64,000 bases of DNA from Bathynomus jamesi. Taxonomy: Eukaryota; Arthropoda; Malacostraca; Isopoda; Cirolanidae. The stretch is from assembly GCA_023014485.1 (NCBI GenBank), contig JAJOZX010012277.1:1-64000 (forward strand), read 5' to 3'. Shown in pieces: positions 55,749-64,000 of the stretch (its first letter is position 1; each line of letters begins with the position of its first letter). Under the pieces are notes generated by a model. The model saw only the letters and a list, made by a program, of their open reading frames with translations. It did not search any database and was not told the origin of the DNA. The translations under genes were made by a program, and so were the position numbers.

Positions 55749-55926
55749 GTAATACTAATATCATAAGTAAACTATTGCTATTGACTATGTTGTTTTTCCA
55801 AAGGTTATTTGAGAGCGTATAAGAACACTTAACTTCCCCACAGTAGTGATACAGTCCAATGCATAGATTTTTTTATCTGATAGAACAAATTCTCTAAATT
55901 CTTTAAATATTTTCATTTTTTTTCAG
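55749..55926 (+). other. Intron 2 of the CACTG-2 gene
   Basis: 178 nt, phase 0, GTAATA donor and TTTTTTTTCAG acceptor, interrupting the codons between GDLK and IVAFAL. The paralogue at 51620 has no sequence here. Confidence 0.8.
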
Positions 55927-57121
55927 ATTGTGGCATTTGCATTGGGAATGCAAGGGGGATACACGAAATACCCATGTTTCCTCTGCAAATGGGATAGCCG
56001 AGCGGATGAGAAGCACTATGCACAGCGTGAATGGGCATCCAGAGAATTTTGAACCTGGGTCGCATAATGTCGTTTCAGTGCCCCTTGTACCACCAACAAA
56101 AATTTTGCTCCCACCACTTCATATTAAGCTGGGCTTGATGAAAAATTTCATCAAATCAATGAATAAGGAGGGTTCAGCATTCCGATATCTCGAGAGTAAA
56201 TTTCCTCATATATCTGATGCTAAACTAAATGCTGGGGTTTTTGATGGTCCTCGAATTCGAACTTTGATCAAGGATACTCAGTTCGAAAACGCAATGACTC
56301 CAACTGAGAAGAATGCCTGGCAGGCATTCAAATCAGTTGTCACTGATTTTCTTGGCAAGCGTAGAAGTCCAGAATACGAGTCCGTTGTCGAAAACTTGAT
56401 GGAAGCTTTCAAAGCTCATGGGTCGCGCATGTCCATAAAAATGCACTTTTTGTGGTCCCACTTGGACTATTTTCCTGAAAATTGCGGGGATTATAGTGAG
56501 GAACATTGTGAACGATTTCACCAAGATATCAAAATAATGGAAGAGAGGTACCAGGGAAACTGGGATATCAATATGCTGGCGGACTATTGCTGGTGTTTGA
56601 AGCGAGACGTGCCCGAATAAAAACACAGACAGAAAGCCAAAAAAACTTCATTCCTTCCTCAATAAACTTTTTTCCATATTCATTGTATGAATAAAAGTAT
56701 TTATTCACACAATGTTTTCATTTTTCACGAGTGTTCTTATAATATTACTCGTATCTACAGTGTTTAAGCTAAAAAAATCAATAAATTTTGGGATAAAATT
56801 GGACTTATAATAAATGGCCAATAGAGAAAAAACCTGACCTGATTGAGGAAAACCAATGTCATTTTCGAATTCAGCATGGTCGAATTATATAATATGAGTT
56901 GAAAAAACCCTCACAGCAGACAAAACAATTTCATATGCATACCAGTGTAATTATTTTAGGTTTCAATCCAATTTATTTTCTGGTGTGTTAACAAATGAAA
57001 CTCAGAAAAGCCAGATTTGTCATGCTTGGGTACAGAATGTTAGCAATAATAGTAACATTCCTTATATATATATATATATAGTAAGGAATAGGAGGACTAG
57101 AAGGTGGTACATGTTTATTAG

Positions 57122-57160
57122 TCAGACGTTTCGGAAATTCGATTTCTATCATCATTGCTA
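57122..57160 (-). ncRNA. Hammerhead-ribozyme-like motif (copy C)
   Basis: Same as copies A and B on the minus strand, including the A at core position 3 and the GTC cleavage triplet. Confidence 0.5.
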
Positions 57161-57399
57161 AGAAGTAAAAAATAAAAAAGTGTAAAAATATAGTAAGAGA
57201 TTTTATACCAAAATATTTGTAAAGTCCTATGATAATAATTTAAAGTTGAAAAGAAGTAAGTGTCTGAAGTGGCAAGGGTTAGCAGTTTGGTAAATTCTTG
57301 TTTCGTTAGGTTGAGGTCTGTGTTGAGGTCTGTGTTCTGATTGTGGAAAATAAATTGTTAGTGCAGATGCAGATGGCTTCTCTAATTGGTACATTGTTC

Positions 57400-57849
57400 A
57401 ACGTCAGTATTTCTTTTGCGAATTCGTAGGAATTGGGGATGGAATATTCATTCTGCATTAGGGGTTAGGGTTGGGGTGGGGGGAATTAGAATTTTGCTAG
57501 GTGGAAGTTATGGGTGATGTAGGCAAATAGGATAGGTCTAATGGGTAAATTTGGTATGTGTATTTTAGGGAGGCCGTAAAGATTGTCTGGGGAGGAGACG
57601 GTAGAGCGTATTTGGTTGTAATCACCCTCTGAAATTATATTTTGATCATATAATTTTTGAGGAAACGGTTGGTTTTATCTTCAAGTTTTAGGGAAAGTGC
57701 TAGAGGCTTGTCATTAATCTCTTTGAATTTCGCGAAGTCTTTGAGGGCATTATTCAACTTATTATCATCATCTGATTTGTTAAGAAAAATGATGCCTTTG
57801 CTTTTGTCAGGACGTGAAATTATGATGGAGCCATCCCTGGATGATTCTT
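57400..57849 (-). pseudogene. Penelope-like RT fragment (copy C, first part)
   Basis: Minus strand: KESSRDGSIIISRPDKSKGI, LLNKSDDDNKLNNALKDFAK and INDKPLALSLKLEDKTNRF, then decayed sequence to NSYEFAKEILT. It keeps RPDKSKG, the DKG-like motif seen in Penelope RTs (here ISRPDKSKG). The upstream part lies across the piggyBac insertion at 59494 onward. Confidence 0.68.
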
Positions 57850-57853
57850 TTAA

Positions 57854-59489
57854 CACTTTGGGTGCCACGCCCAAATCCGCAAAAATTTCCCACCAGCCCA
57901 TTTTTTTTTTTGTGTGAATTAATAATAGGCATGAATAGAGAAACAGAAATGCATAAGAAATTTTTAAAATTCTAATAATTTTTTTAAATATATGCATTTT
58001 TATTTTTTAAATAGTCACCCCTTATGAGCCCATGGCACACATGTGTGTGACAAGTAACAAATTTAGCCTTTCTGGTCATGGCACAACCATGTGTGACATT
58101 TTTTTTCATTATTTTCTCTTTTTTTCAGATTCTATTATAAATATTTATAAAATTATAATCTTAAAATTATTATCTTATGTTTACATAACTATATATTTAT
58201 AAAATAAAGAACATGCCACCTGAGGTAATGAGTGCAGACCTGAAAAAAGGGGAAATGATTGCAATGGAAGAACAAAACGGAATAGTTGTATTGAAATGGA
58301 AAGATGCCAGAGATGTCCGGTTATTATCAACAAACACAGTCCTGAACTTGTGGAAATTAGAGAGAGAAGAGAGGGAAACTGAAGAACCAGGCCCATCCAA
58401 TACACAGAAAGGCAAAGAAATCGTAGAAAAGTGGAAAGAAGCCCTTAGGAATTATTGCATACAATAAGGGGAAGACCGGAATAGACATCTCTGACCAGAT
58501 GGCATCCTATGAAACGGCACTTAGGAAGGGTATAAAATGGTACCGCAAGCTTGCCATTGCACTTCTATTAGGAGTCTCAGTTGTGAATGCTTGGATTGTG
58601 TATAAAAAAGTAACTGGCAAAAAGATGCAACTGAAAGAATTCAAAGAGAAAATAACTTTGGCACTCCTGGATTTTGAAGAGACTTTACCCCGGCAAAGGA
58701 GACCAGCGTCTACATCACATTTAATTCTTGAAAAGAAAAATGTTCAAGGAAAAAGATCAGAAGAAGATGCAAACAATGTTATGAAAAAATCACAAAAGAG
58801 CGAGGCAGAGAAGAAGCAAGGAAACATGCTAAGAATGTGCATACGTATTGCAGCTCTTGCCCTGGGGAAACATTCTTTTGTCTAGAATGTTTTAGAGATT
58901 TTCATAAATAAATTACAATAATTATATTCACATAAAAGGCTTTGTATTTTGTAATCAAATAAAAGGATTTTTTTTTATATAAAAATGTATTTGTGTTTAT
59001 TTCCTAAATAGATTACAATAAGTATTTTCATGTAAGTCTTTGTAACCAAAAACAACGGAAGTAAAAAAAAAAAAAAAAAAAAAAAAAGGGTTCCACCATC
59101 CACCTGGCTCCACGTGCCAGAACCTGGATGCAGTTACTTATATCATTATAGTTTTATCATTATAGTATTATTTTGTGCATTATACATGCACATAATAATA
59201 CAAATAAAACATAAAAATGCTAAATATATTTCACTATAAACTGATTTGAGTAACTGTAACAGAACACTGGATATTTAATAAATTTTGTCCCCAACGACCA
59301 AGTATAATATATAAAAATTTTCCTCAGAGCCCACAGATTTCAAATAACATAGTAATTTCCCTATACTGTCACATATATTTGTGTGCTGCGCTCAGGAGTT
59401 GAAAAATGTGTGTCACACGTATGTGTGTGCCATCGCCAGAAAAAAAAAAAAACTGGCACACACATACGTGTGACGTGGCACCCAAAGTG
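57854..59489 (+). mobile_element. piggyBac element (non-autonomous, C-terminal half of transposase)
   Basis: Perfect 16-bp inverted ends CACTTTGGGTGCCACG and complement. TTAA duplicated at 57850-57853 and 59490-59493. The empty site in copies A and B is TTAG, one base from TTAA. Subterminal inverted motifs CACATGTGTGTGAC (58037) and GTCACACGTATGTGTG (59411) resemble internal repeats of piggyBac. An A run of about 23 lies at 59067-59089. 1,636 bp. Confidence 0.93.
58213..58905 (+). pseudogene. piggyBac transposase, C-terminal half with zinc-finger tail
   Basis: First frame: MPPEVMSADLKKGEMIAMEE and VVLKWKDARDVRLLSTN, typical of PGBD4-type DDE_Tnp_1_7. After a frameshift near 58440: GIDISDQMASYETALRKGIK (last catalytic Asp in DISDQM), WYRKLAIALLLGVSVVNAWI. 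After a second shift near 58760: RCKQCYEKITKERGREEARK, HTYCSSCPGETFFCLECFRD and FHK before TAA at 58905, the Cys-rich C-terminal domain that binds the element ends. The N-terminal half with the first two catalytic Asp residues is deleted. Confidence 0.88.
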
Positions 59490-59493
59490 TTAA

Positions 59494-60985
59494 GCAAGCG
59501 ATATCTTTACTATTGATTCGGGGGAAAAACTTTATGAGTTTCAAATTTATAAGTGTTTATGGGTGATGTAGGCCGAAAGGATAGGTCTAATGGGAAAAGA
59601 AAATTTGGTATCGTCAGCTATTAGGATTCGTTTTAAACTATGAAACAGTTTTTCAAATGATAAAAAGTGTTTAAAATAATTTATCTTAAAGTTTGGTAAC
59701 TTAAAATATAGGCCCAAAGAGAGAAGTCGTCTTGCGTTGTTGCTCAAAGATCTCTTAGAAAAATTGTTTGATCAGGGTTACACACTGTACATACGTAAAA
59801 AGAGTATGGTTGATTATGTACATGTATTGTGATTGTAAAGAAGTCTTTTTATTGCCGTTTGTACAGAAACTGACAACAGAAATACAGTCACAATGGTCGA
59901 CTGGAAATATAACTTGTACGTTTTTTTGCTTCGAGGTAAGAGTTGATTATTGCATAGCTGATACGAGGTTAAATAAATTAATCTTTACCGACGATGCGAA
60001 ATGTAGTTGTATTGAAGTTGTTAGTCCCTTCACCAAGTATTTTACAGCTGGGGATGATAATTCGGAAAGAATCACACAAATAACAGGGTTACCACTGAAA
60101 ACTTTTCTTTAACTGTATGGTATCAGATCGAAATTTAAGGCATACTTGGTTATTTATTTCACTGTTTTGTATGAAAAATGAAGATGAATAAGTTTATTGG
60201 CAGGCCATTATCCAACTGCCAAATATTAATAATACAATGACAAATCACATACTAAGGATAGAAATATGTACAATTAGTGAGAAATAATACAGTACTTTCG
60301 AAGTTGTGTGAAGCTATAATCAGACGTTTTCATACCATAAATTCCATAGATTAGAAGACGTACGGTAGGATTGTTAATAGCTTGGATAATCGGGGTGGTT
60401 GATTTTTTAATTCGTTGCATTAGGATGTAGTCTTGTTACCACATGGAAGCTCATTGTGGGCATCTGCGGAACTGCACATTTCAGAGTAATTTATGCAGGA
60501 GTCTAAAAGCTCTTTTGGATTGCAAATTTAGGGTTCTGCTAGAATCTTTTTTATAAGCCAACCAGAGTTGCGTCCGTATATATTACTGCAGTAAGGGAGT
60601 TTCTTTAGCTTCACTTGTACAGAACCGGAAGCTCCTTATAGTCTTATTCACTTTAACACAAAGGCTTCGAGATTTTCATATATCTGAGTCTTCAGTCAAG
60701 GAGATGGTTTGACCCTAATACTTAAATTCTTGCACTTCATCATTGTATATTATGTTATTATAATTTAATATGTACATTGTACATGGGAACTTCCCTGCCT
60801 TCTGGTTTCGTAAATAAAATATTGTGATTCATTCTATCATATGCCTTACTTATATCTAGAAAACAGCGATAAATAGTTGAATTACTGTCAGTATATTTAA
60901 ATATAATTTCCTTAAGTATGTAGATACTCAGATCAGTTGAATGGGACCTTTTAATACCAAACTCATTTAGTTCATAAGTTATCAT
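59494..60985 (-). pseudogene. Remainder of copy C: Penelope-like upstream part and CR1-like RT
   Basis: Minus frame 60985-60758 reads MITYELNEFGIKRSHSTDLS and CFLDISKAYDRMNHNILFTK. The block 60112-59768 keeps an open antisense frame on plus (about 114 residues). No complete RT. Confidence 0.6.
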
Positions 60986-61231
60986 TTAAGTGGTGTAGTA
61001 ACACGAGTTTCAGTAGTAGTTTCGATATGTATGAGGCGCTAGCAATAAGCCTGTAATTATTGCTGGATAGAATACCCTCATACTTATTATATTTAATAGA
61101 TAGAGGGGAAGGCTATAGTATCTCGGTTTATTTACATGTGCTGATTCACGAAATGTATAGTCTAAATATCAGTACATGCATACAAATAGTAGATCATTAA
61201 AATTTTTAAATTACGTTGCCTTTAGAGTGGT

Positions 61232-61412
61232 CGCTCTGACCTTTTTCTCTCCTTATTTTAACCAGTTTCTTCGTACCGTTTAATGGCACAAGCAACCGCA
61301 TTCACAGATACTTTTAATTTTTTTGCAATTTGCCTCAGTGATTGGCCCTCATTTCTCAAGATTACAATCGACTGTCTTTTTTCTGTTGTTAACTGAGCTT
61401 TGGCACCCATTT
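61232..61412 (-). pseudogene. Tc1 transposase N-terminal HTH
   Basis: The ATG at 61412 reads MGAKAQLTTEKRQSIVILRN, EGQSLRQIAKKLKVSVNAVA and CAIKRYEETG, followed by a stop and then KRSERP, the expected start of the GRPR-type hook. This is the first paired-like HTH of Tc1 transposases. The DDE domain is absent here; a matching one is at 23157-23868. Confidence 0.83.
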
Positions 61413-61832
61413 TTGCTTTTTGAAACACAGAAATATACCTTAAACTACACAGTTAGCTCTTCAGCAAGGATTTTATATGTAAAGACCTGCAGCGCATGTT
61501 AATAACTGAACACATGTATTAACATACTCCTGAAGAAACACACTACCCCAGTAAAGACTTTTAAACTGTTTTTTGGACCTTTGTGCAGAGCTAATGGCAT
61601 TAATTTTAGGTAGCATGCTAGACGTAAATTAACACATTTTGAAGGCTATTTTGAAGAAACTTCTATGTTACAACACACTACATAGGGCAGATGCCCTGAA
61701 GCATACAATATAAAAGCCAGGTAAGCAAATTCATCTCGAGTACCTGTTAAGTTTCATTTAAAGTTTATGCCATGAGCTAAGCAGCAAAACATTGGAAATT
61801 AGTAGGTGTACTTAAATTTTTGACTGGTAGTG
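61232..61832 (-). mobile_element. Tc1 element, 5' half
   Basis: The right terminus GGTGTACTTAAATTTTTGACTGGTAGTG ending at 61832 (complement of the 22980 terminus) precedes a coding part on minus. Truncated at 61232 against composite copy C. The flank after the terminus is TC rather than TA. Confidence 0.82.
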
Positions 61833-61851
61833 TCTTATATATATATATATA

Positions 61852-62244
61852 CAGGGTGTCCCATAAGTCCGGCATCATAGGAGAAATTCATATTTTTCTA
61901 TTTTACAAACCATAATTCATATTTTTCTCTCTCTACAGGCCATAATGTCTGTGAGCAAGGAAAACGAATCCAGATAATTCTACTCATAGGAAATCGGAGT
62001 CAAAGAGACTGCAACAAGTCTGCTAACACAACTCTGTGTTATTGGCTCGCGGTCCGGATGCCGTCTGTTAAATTCAGCAGCGGCCGCTCTTTGACTCCGA
62101 TTTCCTATGAGTAGAATTATCTGGATTCGTTCTTCCTTGCTCACAGACATTATGGCCTGTAGAAAGAGAAAAATATGAATTATGGTTTGTAGAAATAGAA
62201 AAATATGGATTTCTCCTATGATGCCGGACTTATGGGACACCCTG
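61852..62244 (-). mobile_element. M5: hairpin-like mariner with ~165-bp inverted arms
   Basis: Starts CAGGGTGTCCCATAAGTCCG at 61852; ends with the complement at 62244; TA flanks. The arms pair over most of the element (for example ATTCTACTCATAGGAAATCG at 61976 with its complement at 62093), leaving a loop of about 80 nt. The right arm contains the transposase start codon and the left arm a degenerate inverted copy of it. Confidence 0.92.
61980..62150 (-). pseudogene. M5 transposase N-terminus
   Basis: The ATG at 62150 gives MSVSKEERIQIILLIGNRSQ and AAAEFNRRHPDREPITQSCV, the first HTH of a DUF4817-like transposase, then runs through the loop into the inverted arm and stops at 61980. 56 residues. 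No catalytic part. Confidence 0.8.
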
Positions 62245-62252
62245 TATATTAG

Positions 62253-62383
62253 TGGAAAAATTAGCGATAAATCTAGCGCCGCTTCTAAAAGCTTAGCGTC
62301 AGTGACAGCGCCGCTAGATTTATAGACTATTAGCTTTAGCGACAGCGGCGCTGGTTATATCAGTTAGCGTGCCCAGCTCTGTA

Positions 62384-62385
<2 letters not shown>
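62253..62385. mobile_element. hAT-type terminal fragment with GCGCCGCT repeats
   Basis: Contains TAGCGCCGCT, ACAGCGCCGCTAG and GCGGCGCTGG and ends GCCCAGCTCTG at 62381, complement of CAGAGCTGGGC, a hAT-like terminus. Shares the repeat motif with 45907-46040. No coding capacity. Confidence 0.55.
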
Positions 62386-62415
<30 letters not shown>

Positions 62416-63746
62416 TAGTGATGTAGCGGATGTCATTTTTTCACATCCGCGGATGCGGATGCGGATGAGGATGTTTGATTTCAACATCTGCGGATGCGGA
62501 TGAGGATGTTTGATTTCAACATCTGCGGATGCGGATGCGGATGTCTACATTTTCGTTATTTTTTAGGATATATTCGAGATTTGTTGTGTTTAACGTATAT
62601 ATAAGTTATTATATAGAGAGAGCTGTAGCTATAATGTAGTATAATTGATTAATTGTACAATAATTGCTGTACTTTTCTCTGAACATATAAAATAATATCA
62701 AGCATCTAACTAATATAGAAATCAATTAGTGAATTCGTCTGCAAATAAATTCGTTATATTTTGTTGAGTTTCAGCCACAATTAGAAACCATAATTGTGTT
62801 ACCAGGATGCGGGACGTGAACCAACTCAAATGCACCCCCACCGACCTCTTTCCCAACCTCTCCACCCTTATAGAAAGAGATCTTTAATTAGCTTGATAAC
62901 TATTTATATTAAGTTTAAAGTTTTATTAGGCATATTTATAAATGAGTAATTAAAATAAAGTAAACTAAGATGTTCATCGTTTAATGTTCAAACTTAATTA
63001 TAGGAAGGTTATGCTTAAGGAACATTAATTTTTCTGCCTTTTCTGCTGCCAGTCTGTTTCTTTTTTCATCATATATTAATCCAGCACTGCTAAATAATCT
63101 CTCGCTTGGTACGTTTGTTGGAGGACAGGCTAAATGTTTCCTTGCAAGTTTACTCAAGTATGGATAGATATTCTGCGTATTTTTCCACCAACTAATAGGA
63201 TTGTCACATGCAGCCAGGCGTTTTTCTTGGTGATAGCTCTCGATCATTTTTACTACATCTTTTGACATCGCGTAGGTCTCGTCATTGCTGCTTGACTCAA
63301 GAAACTGAGAGACAGATTCTGTGATAGATTTGCTTGTTGAAGGTGTTGGTTCTGTCACTGAAACTTTTATTCTTTTGGTGGGTGGCGAAGCGACAGATTC
63401 AAGAGATTGAAGCTCTTCAACTGCTTTGCCAAGTGATGATTTAACTCGTTCTAATGTACTAGGTGAAAATAACTTAGCTTTGTAACGTGGATCTAAGTAG
63501 GTTGCAAGAGAGTAACTTCATACAAGAACAGCCTCTCGTCTTGTCGCTTGCATCACTTTTGCGCACAATGAACTAGTTCTATTAATATAGTAGAATTTGA
63601 TAATTTCCGCTTATTAATGACGTTTTATCTCAACGGTCCACATCCGCACGACATCCGCAGTCCAAAGTGCGGATGCGGACGCTGATGCGGATGCGAGAAA
63701 ATGTGCGGATGTTCCGCGGATGCGGATGCGGATGTGACCTACATCA

Positions 63747-63749
<3 letters not shown>
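62416..63749 (-). mobile_element. hAT-2: internally deleted hAT with GCGGATG subterminal arrays
   Basis: Ends TAGTGATGTAG at 62416 and CTACATCACTA at 63749. Both subterminal regions (62441-62545 and 63640-63735) are dense in GCGGATG. TA tracts on both sides hide the target duplication. 1,334 bp. Confidence 0.85.
62981..63358 (-). pseudogene. hAT-2 transposase C-terminal dimerisation region
   Basis: A 125-residue frame: MTEPTPSTSKSITESVSQFL at the start, then DNPISWWKNTQNIYPYLSKL and LACPPTNVPSERLFSSAGLI, the hAT C-terminal signature (W...YP.L..LA...L..P.TS..SER.FS.AG), ending MFLKHNLPI. The BED finger and catalytic RNase H parts are deleted. The Met used is probably internal to the parent protein. 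Confidence 0.85.
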
Positions 63750-63790
<41 letters not shown>

Positions 63791-64000
63791 GTATATATGT
63801 ACTTAATAGTGTACATTTTCGTCAGTGATCATTGAAGTTACATTAGCCCCTACATGTTACAGATTTTGTTTTTTAAAAAATTTTAATCACTTATGCTTGT
63901 TTAGAGAATGCGCTCTTTTATCGTATACAACAATTATTTTTGGAATTTCCCTCGGGTTAGGATTTTAACTTAAAAAAACTCTAAATAAAATTAATACGAC
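63750..64000. other. (TA)n/(CA)n tract then unrecognised sequence
   Basis: A TA tract and ACACACACAC at 63750-63789, followed by AT-rich sequence to the window end with no recognisable frame. Confidence 0.6.

Larger units (their letters stand above)
54404..56620 (+). pseudogene. CACTA-like transposase-type gene with two introns (two frameshifts)
   Basis: Exon 1 54404-54707 (MNRACKNDPNRFCYICGTVT...APHMCCKTC...DCYFC), exon 2 55109-55748, exon 3 55927-56620. Intron 1 has GT at 54708 and TTTTCAG ending 55108; intron 2 has GT at 55749 and a T-rich TTTCAG ending 55926. Joins are in phase. Domains match the copy at 51620-53242; here the second Asp region is complete: ICGDLK then IVAFALGMQGGYTKYPCFLC, like the GDL...C-x2-C of CMC transposases. 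Ends with SEEHCERFHQDIKIMEERYQ and CLKRDVPE. Frameshifts lie near 55425 and 56045, so this copy is dead or recently broken. Confidence 0.72.
54155..56947 (+). mobile_element. CACTG-2: CACTA-like transposon with 3-bp TAA target duplication
   Basis: Perfect 13-bp inverted ends: CACTGGTATGCAT at 54155 and ATGCATACCAGTG ending at 56947. TAA lies on both sides (54152-54154, 56948-56950). The interrupted F4 right arm and the intact left arm (about 50856) define the empty site as CTATAATTATTTTAGG. CACTG ends with 2-3 bp duplications are characteristic of CMC/EnSpm elements. 2,793 bp. Confidence 0.85.
50741..57063. mobile_element. F4: long-armed inverted element hosting two nested CACTG transposons
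   Basis: The left arm 50741-50990 is complementary to 54020-54154 joined to 56948-57063. The right arm is interrupted by the CACTG-2 element. Ends AAGGAATGTTACTATTATTG and complement, beside TA tracts. The loop (50991-54019) includes the CACTG-1 element at 51330-53768; without it the loop is about 590 bp and shows no coding sequence. Superfamily unknown. Confidence 0.78.
57081..61231 (-). mobile_element. Composite retroelement copy C, split by piggyBac and truncated
   Basis: Same start as copy A (GTAAGGAATAGG at 57081) and the same orientation. Interrupted at TTAA by 57854-59489. Ends at 61231 after TACGTTGCCTTTAG, where Tc1 sequence begins; copy A continues about 790 bp further. Confidence 0.8.

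Noticed and set aside
1..64000. Host protein-coding genes, tRNA or rRNA genes
   Set aside because: Every frame with a recognisable domain belongs to a mobile element; I saw no cloverleaf or rRNA-like conserved block, though without a search tool weak cases could be missed.

Overview
The window reads as intergenic or heterochromatic DNA of an animal, most likely an arthropod. The coding relics are almost all arthropod-type mobile elements: IS630/Tc1-mariner elements with DUF4817-like helix-turn-helix proteins, RNase H-bearing I/Jockey-group LINEs, Penelope-like elements, hAT and piggyBac. There is also a short (TTAGG)n-like run near 28,413, and one element has GT-AG introns. The background is AT-rich with long (TA)n tracts; the two large LINEs form GC-rich islands. 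Species assignment is inference only (a decapod, spider or horseshoe crab would all fit). I see no convincing host gene, tRNA, rRNA or CRISPR array.

Layout. 0-5 kb: a deleted mariner (M1 copy 1), a mariner fragment, and a 3.8 kb DNA transposon (T1) with a large, once-frameshifted transposase. 4.9-19.2 kb: two related RNase H LINEs placed head to head (A on minus, B on plus), separated by a small MITE and M1 copy 2. 19.2-24.6 kb: composite retroelement copy A (CR1-like RT plus Penelope-like RT), a hAT-like MITE inside it, a large hairpin, half of a Tc1 and Penelope-type termini with hammerhead ribozyme motifs. 24.9-31.6 kb: LINE fragments and LINE C copy 1 (minus), interrupted by two foldback elements (F1, F2) whose terminal repeats have grown into 16-bp satellites. 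31.6-33.9 kb: M1 copy 3 and a complete but frameshifted mariner (M2). 33.9-38.4 kb: LINE C copy 2, interrupted by LINE D. 39.5 kb: foldback MITE F3. 40.3-46.4 kb: an inverted pair of LINE tails, LINE C copy 3 split by a ZMYM1-like hAT, a deleted mariner (M3) and hAT remnants. 46.8-49.9 kb: composite copy B. 50-57 kb: mariner M4, then a long-arm inverted element (F4) holding two elements with CACTG termini that carry the same transposase-like family, one with introns and one without. 57-61.2 kb: composite copy C, split by a piggyBac element at TTAA. 61.2-64 kb: the other half of a Tc1, a hairpin mariner (M5), and hAT relics.

The elements do not work together as a pathway; they form a nested insertion record. 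Precise target duplications let several insertions be ordered: LINE C before F1, F2 and hAT-1; LINE C copy 2 before LINE D; the composite retroelement before piggyBac and the MITE; F4 before the CACTG element in its right arm. The most unusual observations are the satellite-forming foldback elements, the minimal hammerhead ribozymes, and the assignment of a widespread unnamed arthropod protein family to CACTG-ended, CACTA-like DNA transposons.
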